DNA of 64,000 bases from Bathymodiolus brooksi (GCA_963680875.1 OY804590.1:17606886-17670885); one strand, 5' to 3'. Positions 21,079 through 32,194 are shown, numbered from the stretch's first letter. Made by a program: numbers and translations. The notes: generated by a model not told the origin, from the sequence alone.

Positions 21079-21290
21079 CTCGGTTCGTCTTTATCTCCAG
21101 TTGTTTGTAAGAGGTCTCATGTCTTACTTACGTTATTTGTGTTTGCTTGCGCATAGCGGTGCCCAACGCATGTTGTGTTGTGTATTTGTTTTTCTTGTCT
21201 TTGTTTTGTGTATCCATGTTGCTAGGTTCTATGGATTGTCCATTTTAGATTGACCATTCGGTGTTCTCGAACGTTTATTTAAACATCAAT
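21079..21290 (+). repeat. Dispersed retroelement tail, subfamily A
   Basis: A long A copy beginning with cggttcgtctttatctccag and ttgtttgtaagaggtctcat, then tgttgtgttgtgtatttgtt, tctatggattgtccatttta and cggtgttctcgaacgtttat. The first stretch is the sequence amplified in the 39-bp array at 22829-23258. Confidence 0.75.
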
Positions 21291-21574
21291 CAGTTTTGAG
21301 CATTTGGTACAGGGGGTATGACAAAATAGGATTATCCGATGACCAGACATCGGTAAAGCACTAAAACAATCATAAAGGGAGTGGGAAGATTTGGAATACT
21401 GTAATTCAGTTCAAATGCCATTTTATGTTTGCCCATGCCCAACTGTAGGTCATGTCGGATACTTCTGTTGTTATGTATGCTTAAGATGTTTTAGAATAAT
21501 TTGTTCATATTGTAGTTGGTTATATTGTCGACTATTACTGGCTTTTGCATTTTTCATTTCGAAATAGCAAGAAA

Positions 21575-21790
21575 GTACCAAAGAAAGATAACGCAATAAT
21601 CAAAAGGAAAAAAACGAAAACGCACAACGGCCCTAAAACACTACATAGTCAACGTATGAATTATCAACATGAACTCTCCTAGAAAGGTGATCAGGACGGA
21701 TAAGCAATGCCTGTTCCAGTAGTGGTACCCGTCGTCCTGATTCGTTCATGATATCCTTTATGAATACTTTAAGCATATTTTATTGTTCAA
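21575..21790 (-). mobile_element. Penelope-like element 3' tail, subfamily B
   Basis: Minus-strand copy: acaacggccctaaaacacta, gaactctcctagaaaggtga, agcaatgcctgttccagtag and tggtacccgtcgtcctg. Diverged in its distal half. Confidence 0.65.
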
Positions 21791-22599
21791 AAAGACAAAA
21801 GGATAAGACACAAGTTAAACAACTTAGACAGTCTTCTCCCATTACATATATTTCAAAATACACAATTGAACATAATAATATTTAATTACACAAATTTATA
21901 GTAAACGTTTATAGTAAATGAAGGCATGAAGAAAAATATAAACAGTAAAACAATTAAAACCCTCATGGAGCCTCATTGACTATATGATCAACATATAAAT
22001 AACCTATTGATAACCTATATATATATGAATGCCAATTTTTCTACTTATATTGGTTATTTTCTGCTACAAATGTACTTAATATTAACATCGGTGATAAAGA
22101 TTGAATCAAATGGAAACTGGAGTTGCCATGAACATACAAGTAACTTAACACGTATGCAGATTGTCATCTTAGCATGGTTATTTACGATACACAGTAAAAT
22201 ACAAAATCTGTGCCGTGTAATATGTTACTCCACGTGATCCTCAGTTTACATTGATGTCTAAATCGCACTCCATTCTCTCTATTCGTTCGAATGAAGCAAT
22301 TTTTACTTTTCGTCTATGTTTCTTCATATTAGATCGCCTTAATACATAATAAATATTTGTTATACATAAATAATGGATGTAGAAACTAGCTATATAGACT
22401 CAGTTTTCATTTGAACCCTAGGCATACAGAAGTGAGCGCAGATATGGACCATTGACCGCGAGTCAGGCGTAACATAAAACTTACAGATTCGGGTATTAAG
22501 CCAATTTTTGATTTTGCAAAGTTAGAACATGAGCGAAATATGTGCATCATATGTGTACGATTGAACATTCCGATGACCGTTTGGTTTTTAATTATTAAA
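21791..22599. other. Intergenic, no convincing gene
   Basis: AT-rich. A 76-codon frame at 22007-22237 (+) has a hydrophobic start but no recognisable family. Confidence 0.4.
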
Positions 22600-22775
22600 A
22601 AACAGAGATCGAATAAGACATTATCAAAGTGGTAATCAGAAACCTTTCATCGAATACAACAGATAATACAATGACCAACAGAGACAATAAGCCAAAAGAA
22701 TAAACAATGGTCTACAAAACTCAAAACCCCACAAAAAGACGGACATGTACGTATGTCATCGGAAACGTATCAGAC
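22600..22775 (-). mobile_element. Penelope-like element 3' tail, subfamily B
   Basis: Minus-strand copy: aaagtggtaatcagaaacct, tcgaatacaacagataatac, aatgaccaac and atggtctacaaaactc. Truncated before the head landmarks. Confidence 0.6.
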
Positions 22776-22828
22776 AGCAGCTCTGGTGAATAAAAACAAA
22801 TAACATAGATAAAACGTTACTCACCTAC

Positions 22829-23258
22829 AACATAACTGGGAGTAAAGACGAACCGAAAAGTGTTCACACTATAACTGGGAGTAAAGACGAACCGAAAAGC
22901 GTTCACAATATAATTGGGAGTAAAGACGAACTGAAAAGTGTTCACAATATAACTGGGAGTAAAGACGAACCGAAAAGCGTTCACACTATAAATGGGAGTA
23001 AAGACGAACCGAAAAGCGTTCACACTATAAATGGGAGTAAAGACGAACCGAAAAGCGTTCACAATATAAATGGGAGTAAAGACGAACCGAAAAGCGTTCA
23101 CACTATAAATGGGAGTAAAGACGAACCGAAAAGCGTTCACAATATAACTGGGAGTAAAGACGACCCGAAAAGCGTTCACACTATAAATGGGAGTAAAGAC
23201 GAACCGAAAAGCGTTCACAATATAACTGGGAGTAAAGACGAACCGAAAATCGTTCCTC
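22829..23258. repeat. 39-bp minisatellite, 11 copies
   Basis: The unit is ataactgggagtaaagacga followed by accgaaaagcgttcacact. A period of 39 keeps one frame open on the minus strand as a 13-residue repeat (FRFVFTPSYIVNA), but no ATG starts it. The last unit runs into tcctccgcggaaatcgt, continuing the single-copy order of the subfamily-A tail at 25060-25120, so the array grew from such a tail. Confidence 0.95.
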
Positions 23259-23509
23259 CGCGGAAATCGTAGAGACACGGCACTAAACACATTAAGAACT
23301 AGATGTGTTGGAACGACACTAATGTCCCCGCCGAGAATTTTTGATTCCCTCAGTAATAGGCTAAGAATAACAAACTAATGTTTAAGATCTGTATCCTCAA
23401 GCCGCCATAAATTCACCAGATTTATTAAAGGAAACACTATTGCCTCAAGAAATCTTGATTTGATCAGGAATCTACAACACTTGCATATGAATAAGAAGAC
23501 ATATACCTA

Positions 23510-23925
23510 TAAAAGTTGATCTGTAGCTAATCATTGTAATTCCAAACACCAAAAATCAAGTCAATATCTGAAAGCATATAGTGAAATAAAGTGATGATAA
23601 CTAAATATTTGGCCAAAGTTAAAAGTCCAAAGTAAATTAGCCCAAAATCATTCAATCGGAACGAAATTCAAACATGATCGGTAACTTATCATTATACACT
23701 CTCAAACCAAAAATCAAGTCGGTATCTGAAATCATAGTGAAATAAAATGGTGACAAATAAATAGTTGGTCAAATTTCAAAGTCCAAGGGACAAAAATCAT
23801 TGAACCGGGAAAAAAATGTAAACTTGATCTGTAACTCATCATTATACACTCGTATACCACAAATCAAGTCAATACCTCCAAGCATAGCGAAAAACAGTGG
23901 TGACAACTGTTTTATTTCGGAATTA
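23510..23925. repeat. Tandem repeat, unit 150-158 bp, about 2.7 copies
   Basis: Three successive units carry atcaagtcaatatctgaaag (23555), a variant at 23713 and another at 23863, each preceded by ttgatctgtaac-type and attatacactc-type landmarks and followed by a gtgataacta or gtgacaac landmark. Divergence is moderate. No coding content. Confidence 0.8.
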
Positions 23926-24219
23926 CGGAATTGGGTAACACTATATATCCCAGCCACTTAGTGGGGGTGGGGGGGCATACAAATAATTGGACAGAAGGAA
24001 CACGAACCATACCTAAAACGGATGGGAACACGGGTACTCCGGAAGCGTATGCAGTTATAATTGTAATTGAATATTGTTTTCAATTATGTTTTCAATTTCC
24101 GAACTAAGATTAATTTTGTTTTTTTAATGAAAACAACAAGAACAATAAGGAAGAAACTGGGACATTGTTTGTATTTACGTTGCCGTGGGAGACCCAATTA
24201 TCAAGGTGCTGATCAAATT

Positions 24220-24390
24220 AAATGGCTTAATCCCGCCATAATTGTCTGCCAGTTTCAAGCCAAGACCTGGATTTCCAACGTCATGTGTCGTCTTTTTTAT
24301 TTTCATTTGTTTGTCTTCGTCTTGTGTACCCTATTTTGCCAGTTTCTGCGCATTATAAATTTTCGGTGTTATCTAGCGTTTATTTAGATG
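24220..24390 (+). repeat. Dispersed retroelement tail, subfamily A
   Basis: ttgtttgtcttcgtcttgtg, taccctattttgccagtttc, ggtgttatctagcgtttatt. The open frame spanning it has no recognisable product. Confidence 0.6.
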
Positions 24391-24914
24391 AGAGGTGATT
24401 GTTCGTTTTGTTGATATTGGTGGAGTTGAATACCATCATAAGTTTTTATTTTATTTCTTTATTTTCATAATTCAATGGGCAGTTAATTTTATCTTTTATA
24501 GTATTTAAGCTTAATACTCCTACTCAACTTGTGTCATGTAGATACGTAATATTAAGAGTCTATTAATATTGTATCGATTTGAATTTGTTATTTTCAGAAA
24601 TCGTATTGATTTTAATCTGTATATGAATCAAAATTTTAATCTTGATTTGATATTTGAAATAAGTTTATTAAAAGCAAATCGGAAATAAATACAATAAATC
24701 TGTCTTAAGCTTGACATTTTCGGAAATAAATCGGAAATAAATTATGTAATGCTGTATATTTATATTAAGCTTAACATTTCCAATATAATTTTTTTCTTAA
24801 TTAATATTTGAATTCTGTTTTAATTTTAAATAACTTAATATGCTAAAAATAAATTATATATATTTATTTTTTAAATATACTAATGTTATATTTCCTAAAA
24901 TATCATTGATTGAT
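24391..24914. other. Very AT-rich intergenic stretch
   Basis: Short internal reiterations of atcggaaataaa (24680-24745) and taagcttaa-type words. No gene. Confidence 0.5.
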
Positions 24915-25160
24915 TGAAATAAACGTTAGAGAACACTGACGAGGGAATCAAAAATGACAATCCAGAGAAACTGGCAACATCCGGTACACAAGACGAAGAA
25001 AAACAAAAAACTAACACAACACAATAAGTGTTGGACATGAGTCCTCATACAAACAACTGGAGGTAAATACGAACCGAACATCGTTTTATGCCGAAATCGT
25101 AACGGACATCACAACACGAAACCCAGAATGTAACGACAAATAATACAACAACGTAAAAAC
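24915..25160 (-). repeat. Dispersed retroelement tail, subfamily A, long copy
   Basis: Reverse-strand copy with aaacgttagagaacactgac, gaaactggcaacatccggta, cacaagacgaagaaaaacaa, acacaacacaataagtgttg, actggaggtaaatacgaacc and cgaaatcgtaacgg. It is the single-copy reference for the repeated unit at 22829-23258. Confidence 0.7.
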
Positions 25161-25167
25161 CTAAGCA

Positions 25168-25215
25168 GATTGTTGTTTAACGCCAATCATAGCGGTATTC
25201 TATCTATATATCAAT
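25168..25215 (-). mobile_element. SINE 3' end fragment
   Basis: ttgttgtttaacgccaatca and tagcggtatt resemble the reversed SINE end. Weak. Confidence 0.45.
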
Positions 25216-25287
25216 AAATAACCATAGGTAGAAAATCCTTAGAAATAGGACATATAAAACAACCAAGCACATAAAAGAAGGAGGGTA

Positions 25288-25467
25288 ATAGTAATGCTGC
25301 TTAACGCCACTTTCAACCATATTTCAGTTATACCGTGGTGGTCAGTTTTATTGGTGGAGGAAACCGGAAAAAACCACCGAGCGGCTGCAACTCACTGATA
25401 AACTTTTTCACATAATGTTGTATCGAGTACACTCTGCCATATGCGGGAATCGAACTCACAACTTTAG
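25288..25467 (-). mobile_element. tRNA-derived SINE, minus, head truncated
   Basis: Full 3' half: ctgcttaacgccactttcaa, atttcagttataccgtggtg, gtcagttttattggtggagg, aaaccaccgagcggctgcaa, ttgtatcgagtacactctgc and the reversed B box cgggaatcgaactcacaac. The head beyond the B box is missing. Confidence 0.8.
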
Positions 25468-25989
25468 TTTTTTGGGGGGGGTTTTAAAAGAAAGAATAAA
25501 AGGATAAAGCCATGTATCAGAAAGGATATTATTGGTTTCTATTTTACAAATATAAACTATTTTCTTTGAAACATTTCAAAATGGTGTCATCTGCGAAAGC
25601 ATTTCAAAATAGAATATATATAGAGTTGACGTTGTGTAAAATTTCTAATGAATACCAAGAATACACAAGAAGTCACTTAAATATGGCGAATAATTGCAAT
25701 TACTCGGAAAACATTCCTGCTGATTGCGGTCGTTGCTCATTATTTACTATACAGCATGGTCAAATCCACGTGTTACTTGAATTGGTTTCAATTTGTATCG
25801 TAATCCAAATGATTCATGCCAACTAAGGCATGTATTTCGAGCAATTTGTTATTAATTTGCTGGCCCCAAACTGTTGAAACAGCGTTTTAAAATACATTTC
25901 AACACGAAATGCTTTAAATAGAACAATTGGACATTGGGTCGCTCTGTGCGTTTTTGACTTTCTGGTCAACAGATGGATACCTATATGAC
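25468..25989. other. Intergenic, uncertain small frame
   Basis: A 104-codon open frame at 25512-25826 (+) lacks any family signature. Its composition matches the surrounding AT-rich DNA, so I do not call it a gene. Confidence 0.35.
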
Positions 25990-26065
25990 TAGGATTGATT
26001 GACTGATTGATTGATTGGTGCCTGAGGCCAATTTTGTCAGTATTTCAGCTATATGGCTGGCGTGA
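25990..26065 (-). mobile_element. SINE 3' end fragment with long tail
   Basis: A gattgattgactgattgatt tail, then ggtgcctgaggccaattttg and tcagtatttcagctatatgg, the reverse of the SINE end. Confidence 0.65.
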
Positions 26066-26599
26066 ACAAATTTTACAAATTAACTTTCACTTCTACCAGA
26101 CTTAGAAATAAAACATATTTGTTTATAAAACATTTGTCACTATAACTGGGAAACCATTTAAAATGACATACTTTCCGACAGCAGTAATGTTTTTATTTTT
26201 TTTTAATTTCAACACGTTTAAAATAAATAATGTCATTAGGTTAGATTGTAAAAAAATAAAAATATTTTGGACTTGAAATACAAAATAATTGATGTTGAGC
26301 ATATTAAATATATCTACTATTTTCATCGCTCTATATATTCGTCTAAGGTCAGGTTAAATTAGTTTGTTGACAACAAACAACATTCTTTATATAACAAAAT
26401 TAATGGTTTTCAGAAACACAATTTTGTTCCAGACATCGTGAATCACAGCTATCAATCAGTATCATTTTGAAGTATCTAATTTACTATAAATATATATGTG
26501 AGATTGCTGATGGTGACGTATACATCCAATTATATTTCAAGAAACTATGTTAAATGTAGAAAAAATACAAAAATTAATGAAAATTAAATATCAACTGCT
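26066..26599. other. AT-rich intergenic, nothing recognised
   Basis: No gene or repeat assigned. Confidence 0.4.
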
Positions 26600-26780
26600 A
26601 AAAGTAAATGCACGTTAGAGAAAGTCAGAGAGACAGTTAAGAATGTAAAATCGTAAGAGACACTCTCAACATAGGGCAAAAAACACAGAACGAAGACAAG
26701 CAAGAAAATCAAGCACAGCAAACAAATTAAAACACAACATAGAAAATTAAAACGACGAACAACAAATAACTGGGGTGAAA
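26600..26780 (-). repeat. Dispersed retroelement tail, subfamily A
   Basis: Reverse-strand copy: acgttagagaaagtcagaga, cacagaacgaagacaagcaa, gaaaatcaagcacagcaaac, ataactggggtgaaaag. Diverged. Confidence 0.5.
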
Positions 26781-27179
26781 AGAAAAAAATAACAAATGCA
26801 AATGTGCAATATATTTATTTTGTTAAAGAAACCAACATATGTGCAACATAAAAGGAAACCAAATTAAAAAAAAATGTTCGACCAACGAGGACACCCAGAG
26901 CAAAATACCCCGTGATATGGACGGACAGCTGATTCGAGAAGGTCATCAATGTATTTGCCTTTGCAATACATTAATGAACATATAAAAAGATACAAATTGA
27001 TTCTCTATCCAAATTGTATGTCGCAATGGCATATGTACATATCATCTCAGTACTAAGCGATTTTAAAATTCAAGTATTTAAAAAAAATCGACTCGACTTA
27101 TCTTTCAAAAGTTTTTTCTGAAGATATCAACACATGGTTAAAAGTATTATGCTATTTGCGTATATGTACGGATGAATAC

Positions 27180-27285
27180 AAGGCATACAGTAAACGTTAG
27201 AAAACCCAGAGAAACTGACACAATTGGGTACACAGACACAGGACGAAGACAAACAAAACAAAAAACACAACGCATAAATTACCAT
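27180..27285 (-). repeat. Dispersed retroelement tail, subfamily A
   Basis: Reverse-strand copy: gtaaacgttagaaaacccag, agaaactgacacaattgggt, acacagacacaggacgaaga, caaaacaaaaaacacaacgc. Confidence 0.6.
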
Positions 27286-27339
27286 GTTATTCCCAATCTA
27301 TAATTAGTAATATATGGGGGCGGACAAAGCCACATTTGC

Positions 27340-27690
27340 GGTGGATCGTGCGGTGGATCAGGACCGGAAGTCACGTGATCGGATGTGACGTCAGTCACGT
27401 GACCGGAAGTATATTATTCGCATGCGCAACGGAAGTTGCGCACTATCCGCCCTAGTGGGGCCTTTTGACCGGAACTGAAAAGTGACGTGACCGGAAGAGG
27501 CCCTGACCGGAAGTATGTTCTGCGCATACCCGGCTTTTTCCCGCGTTTTTTTCTTAGTAGTAGTCCAGTAGTAACATGGGTACCGGATGTGACTAAAGAT
27601 CACTTGACCCACCTTCGGGGTTCCCTTGGATGTGCGCATCACCCGTAGTGACCAAAGGTCACGTGACCCCTTCGGAAGTGTCCATGGGAT
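27340..27690. promoter_or_regulatory. GC-rich cluster of ETS, E-box, CRE-like sites
   Basis: In 350 bp there are repeated GGAAGT/CCGGAAGT words (ETS-type core), perfect CACGTG E-boxes at 27372-27377, 27396-27401 and 27659-27664, a perfect CRE TGACGTCA at 27386-27393, and gcatgcgcaac resembling half of an NRF1 site. The last E-box is the centre of a ggtcacgtgacc palindrome. This mix is typical of CpG-type promoters, but no exon is visible beside it and it may belong to a repeat. Confidence 0.4.
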
Positions 27691-27705
27691 GTTCTCTACA
27701 ACGTC

Positions 27706-27830
27706 CGCGTCTTATAACCATAGGAAACCCCCACGTCCTATATTTAGCATGGTTACTGGAACTAGCCCCTTTTATTTTCATATAGTGTATATATATGTTG
27801 TGTAGTGCTCCAAGTAGGGTATTTTTAAGA
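27706..27830. repeat. Direct repeat, copy 1 of 2
   Basis: Shares with 29078-29245 the words ataaccataggaaac/atgaccataggaaac, cgtcctatatttagcatggt, tactggaactagc, ccttttattttcatatagt, ttgtgtagt and ctccaag. Separation is about 1.37 kb. Confidence 0.85.
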
Positions 27831-28049
27831 GTACATTTGAAAATTTCCAACTGCAAAATGTTTTTTTTATATTTTTAGACTTAATGTTTAAAATAAGACA
27901 ACAATTAACAAAAATAAAAACGATAAATTCCATGGTCGATTTGTAATTACTTGCGGTTAGGTTTTATTTTGTTTTTATTGGTATTGTGAGGATCTATTAA
28001 TTATACCAGATTTGAAATACTTGTATTGTGACATGTATATATTAATGAA

Positions 28050-28145
28050 TTACTTATTTAACCCTTACATGCCAAAGAGCCTATTTTTAGGCTTTTCAAA
28101 CCAACCCTCGAGTGCCAACGGGCTATTTATAGGTTTTGCGTAAAG
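28050..28145. repeat. Short direct repeat before CRE pair
   Basis: tgccaaagagcctattttta and tgccaacgggctatttatag are two diverged copies of one word about 45 bp apart, each ending in a TATA-like stretch. Confidence 0.5.
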
Positions 28146-28158
28146 CGTCATTTATCGA

Positions 28159-28302
28159 TGACGTCACAGTAAACATGACGTCACAACGTTGCACGAGACG
28201 TTCTTTGTCAAATTACTTAGTCATGACTTCCTATCATTGGAATGTGAGACAAAACATACTAACCTGACGTTGGTGAATGAACAACAAAATAACGTGACGT
28301 CA
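28159..28302. promoter_or_regulatory. Three perfect CRE palindromes
   Basis: TGACGTCA occurs at 28159-28166, 28176-28183 and 28295-28302. CREs are bound by CREB/ATF factors. Two more lie at 28867-28874 and 28888-28895 and one at 27386-27393. No transcript can be assigned. Confidence 0.45.
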
Positions 28303-28624
28303 TGCACGAATTGTAGTCTCCCTTCCCTATTTCTACGTTTATTCCATTGGATGTCGATAAATTTGGGACAGTTTGTTTTTTATTGTTTTTCAACTTTTTG
28401 TCAGCTGAACGTTTTTTTTTCAAATACGCGTTACTGGTTTGAAATTTAACAAAAGATTTTTTTTCGAGTACTGTAAATATTTCATTTGCCAAAGATGGCT
28501 ACCTGTGACCGAAGGTCACTTGACCCCAACGTCGCCCGTGGCATTTCCCCATAATGTATCACTATACTTCATAATAAATTATCCCGATAGGTGGCGTTAC
28601 TATCTTGTAACTTCATAACCAAGG

Positions 28625-28825
28625 CCTTTCGTAACTTATTTCGTAACATCTTCGTGCCTTTTTCGTAACTTCGTACCATGTTCGTAACTTCATAACTTTT
28701 TCGTAACTTCGTACCTTTTTCGTAACTTCGTATCTTTTTCGTAACTTCGTACCTTTTGTTGTAGCTTAGTACCTTTTGTTGTAGCTTAGTACCTTTTTCG
28801 TACCTTTTTCGTAACTTGTAGCCCT
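28625..28825. repeat. Degenerate ttcgtaac/gtaccttt tandem repeat
   Basis: Alternating cgtaacttcgta and ccttttt words with an approximately 18-24-bp beat, including the variant ccttttgttgtagcttagta twice. Irregular period. Confidence 0.85.
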
Positions 28826-28866
28826 TTCATTTATTTATCGATCTATGGTAATTTCAAACCACTCAG

Positions 28867-28895
28867 TGACGTCATAAGCAAGCTGGGTGACGTCA
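28867..28895. promoter_or_regulatory. Two perfect CRE palindromes
   Basis: TGACGTCA at 28867-28874 and again at 28888-28895, 21 bp start to start, which is two helical turns. Confidence 0.45.
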
Positions 28896-29077
28896 ATCGA
28901 TCTTCCTCATTGATAGTATTAGAATTAACTGTTGAGAATAGACCCTCACCCAGACACTTGTTCTTAGTACGAACTCTCGCGCCATTGGAGCTCGCCTAAC
29001 TTCGTAGTGGACCCTAACCCCTGTTGGCCTAGTGATCTTTCGGCTATGGGAGCTTCTCTCCCATATTAAATAATATG

Positions 29078-29245
29078 CGTCCTATGACCATAGGAAACTA
29101 ACCACCCGCGTCCTATATTTAGCATGGTTACTGGAACTAGCACTGGTTATCTGCTCCTTTTATTTTCATATAGTCTGTATATATATATAGGTTGTGTAGT
29201 ACTCCAAGGGTGTCTGCGTTCTCACTGTGGTATTTCTAAGAGTCA
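29078..29245. repeat. Direct repeat, copy 2 of 2
   Basis: See 27706-27830. This copy has small extra insertions (ctggttatctg; gtgtctgcgttctcactgtg) but keeps the same word order through gtatttctaagagt. Confidence 0.85.
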
Positions 29246-29389
29246 AATAATAGAAATAAGGTCATTTACTACCTAGAAGAGCGAGTGTACTTGTAGCATA
29301 CTTTTTTCTACCAATGAAACTGAAATATTGTTCAGTGCTGATGAAGACCAATTAATCTCAGCATCTGCTAGGTACAACACAAAGTATTA

Positions 29390-29520
29390 TTGTAGTAATG
29401 CCAAAGTGTAAAACAACAAATAAACAAACAACAAAACAAGAACAAAAATAAAAACAAAAGCAAAACAAAACAAACACAACACAAACCCCCAAAAAAGACA
29501 AGAAAAAACTAAAGTAAAAC
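29390..29520. repeat. A/C-rich low-complexity stretch
   Basis: Runs of aaacaaa, aacaaaac and acaacac words. It may be the remains of a reverse-strand subfamily-A tail. Confidence 0.6.
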
Positions 29521-31574
29521 TAAACCAACAGAGTAAAGAGATTACAGTTTACTCGAAAAAAAATTGTATAGTAGAAGCTTCAACATATATAAACAACTCT
29601 GACACTGATGTTATTATTAAATCGCCACGTGACACTATTGTGACCTGTACAACATTATTAATAGGCTGATCGAGTCAATTATAAAGCTGCTAATCACTTT
29701 TCGCAGTCAAGTATGTAAGTTCAAAGAATAGTATTGTATGGCCCTGCTGAAATCTTGATAATCTAGATAATTATTTGTTAAGCAGTGTTTAATAACAACA
29801 AGCACAAATTGATATCCCAGTAGTTAGCAATTACAAGATAAATGATCCTGATGGTCTTATCATGATGCCAATATATTACTTAATTCACTACTTTTACAGA
29901 ATAAATAATACAATAAAGGCAATGTTTGACATATTCCTTAGAACACAACCACTTTCAATGAAGAACATAAAGGTTTGTTAATTGACATCAATGACAGTGT
30001 AGAAATCCAATTTAGTGCTCACAACGCGTTTCTGGGATGACCCGAATCGGGTACACTTTTGCTAATAATATGTGACAAAATATTCTCTTTCACTGTTGTT
30101 GGTTAACTTATTTAAGTTAAATATGACTACCCAATTATAATGGCATATCATATGAGAAAAAGAAAACTAATGAAACAAAACATTAATCACATGAAACAAA
30201 AAATAAGAAATAAATTAAATAAATGGACAACACAAAGATACAAATATCCACCAACCTCTAGGAGAATAGAACTTGATCTCTTTCGACTAAGTAGATAAAT
30301 TTAAGCAGAGTAACCGCGTTGTTGACACCGTTTAGTGATTCGATCGTAAGCGGTTTTGCAGTGAGGTTCCATTCTGTAAATTATTGTTATAGAAGTGTAT
30401 ATAACTTTGGAAATAAGGGTAATAACAAAATTACCGAACTCCGAACAATCTAACAAAGGGAAAGTCAAAACTCATATGCATATAAACAGACAAAATCAGT
30501 CAACAACCGGAAAATGGTGAAAACCGTAATGACCCTGACTTGGTACAGGCAACTCCTAGATATAGTAAGAGGTTGTCTCAAATCCTGTACATTCTTCAAC
30601 ATCAGGATTCACCAATGATGATATTTTCAAGGTCAATGTTAATATTTAAAGTTGAAAATGTAAAATATTCACAAAATATTTAGAAGAAATAAAGAACAAA
30701 TTTGTACAGAAACGACATTAAGACAATTATGTCATGACAGAGATGCACCGATTTGGCTATACAAATATACCAGTAATGAGGTCACGTGACACTGTTGTTT
30801 TTCAAGTGTTATGTTCGTCAATGTCTTATTCCCATGGTCCGTCAATTCTGGAACAAGCCCTCGTGCTTGGGTATGAGAACTATTATTTCACCACTGATCA
30901 CAGTGTTGCTACTTGTGATAAAACAGCCTTTAAAATGACTGTGTTGACATACAATTAAGGCATTCCCCCTAATATTAGTGTCCAGAGGACGATCGTGGAT
31001 TTCCATGGAATATAGATGTTGATAATTAGATCCATATCTTATTGATAAACATGGGAATTGCTGGAAAATGGCTTCATAAGATTATGATTGCTACTTTGGT
31101 ATATAAGGGTAAATTCAAACTCTTAGTATGGCAAGAAACCTTCTGAACGTAGCCTTGATCAAATAATGCAAGATTTTAATTTTTGTTATCAAATCTTTGT
31201 CTTATATTATCATATCATCTTCATTGATGATATACTATATTTTTACATACTTTATATCTTAACGCAATTCTTTTTTTTACTTAAATATATAACAATAAAT
31301 ATTCACGCCACGATGATATGGCTGTAATAATGCCAATATGTTGTTTATCAGTAAAGAATTGAGTTATTTATGAGCAAAATTGATGATGGTCATGATATTT
31401 TTTAAATGTTACCATTAAAATGATTTTAATATACTTCCCAAAGACGATTAATAGGAAATTGGATTCACTTTTATTACTCTGATGGAAATATAATCGTAGT
31501 CCAGGTTGAAATTGTGCTAACAAGGTAGTCGCATCTAAACCAGAGTTAATATCCGACACAGATTTGTATTTTAT
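29521..31574. other. Intergenic with repeats D and E only
   Basis: Holds a D fragment at 29985-30060 (cacaacgcgtttctgggatg) and an E copy at 30410-30545. A 74-codon ATG frame at 30734-30958 (+) starts MTEMHRFGYTNIPVMRSRDT and ends TAA. It has somewhat protein-like composition but no recognised domain or splice context. Confidence 0.45.
30410..30545 (+). repeat. Dispersed repeat E
   Basis: aataagggtaataacaaaat, taccgaactccgaacaatct, gggaaagtcaaaactcatat, aaaatcagtcaacaaccgga and ccctgacttggtacaggcaa. Nearly identical to 32425-32560. Confidence 0.8.
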
Positions 31575-32040
31575 GGATTTTTGTCAAGGGAAACTAATTG
31601 GTATGTATTTGATCTGGTTAGTTGTCCTAACCGATATGCGTAAGTCTGGTTAGTTTAACAAGTCAATACATATTAAATTTGGTAATTTTTACTACCGATG
31701 TGCGTTAATTCTGGTAGGTTTAACCTGTACAGTTTACTTACCGCTGTATGTTAAATCTGGTTACTTTTACTAACCGCTGTGTGTTAAATCTGGTTACTTT
31801 TACTAACCGCGGTGTGTTAAATCTGGTTACTTTTACTAACCACTGTGTGTTAAATCTGGATACTTTTACTAACCACTGTGTGTTAAATCTGGTTTGTTTA
31901 ACTAACCGATGTGCATTGAATCTGGTAAGTTCCACTAACTGGTGTGATTTATTGCGGTACATTTAAGTAAATGATGTGTATTCAATCTGGTTTGTATTAC
32001 TAACCGATGTGTGTTAAATCTGATTAGTTTAACAATAGTA
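31575..32040. repeat. 33-bp minisatellite, degenerate at edges
   Basis: The core unit is gtgtgttaaatctggttact followed by tttactaaccgct. It is regular at 31735-31960 and decays on both sides into ttggtaattttta and ggtaggttt variants. A period of 33 leaves short open frames on both strands (for example an RLVKVTRFNTQ repeat on minus), which I regard as by-products. Confidence 0.9.
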
Positions 32041-32194
32041 TTATTGTTTACTAAAGTGATGCAAAATAATTATCAGAAATCAGAAGGGATACCAGAAATG
32101 GAAAACAAGTTTTTTTTTATGCGATTGAATATATCCTTAAATAGGTTTATCTTATCATAGTAATAGCGTCCATTCTTCTGCTTATGTATCAATT

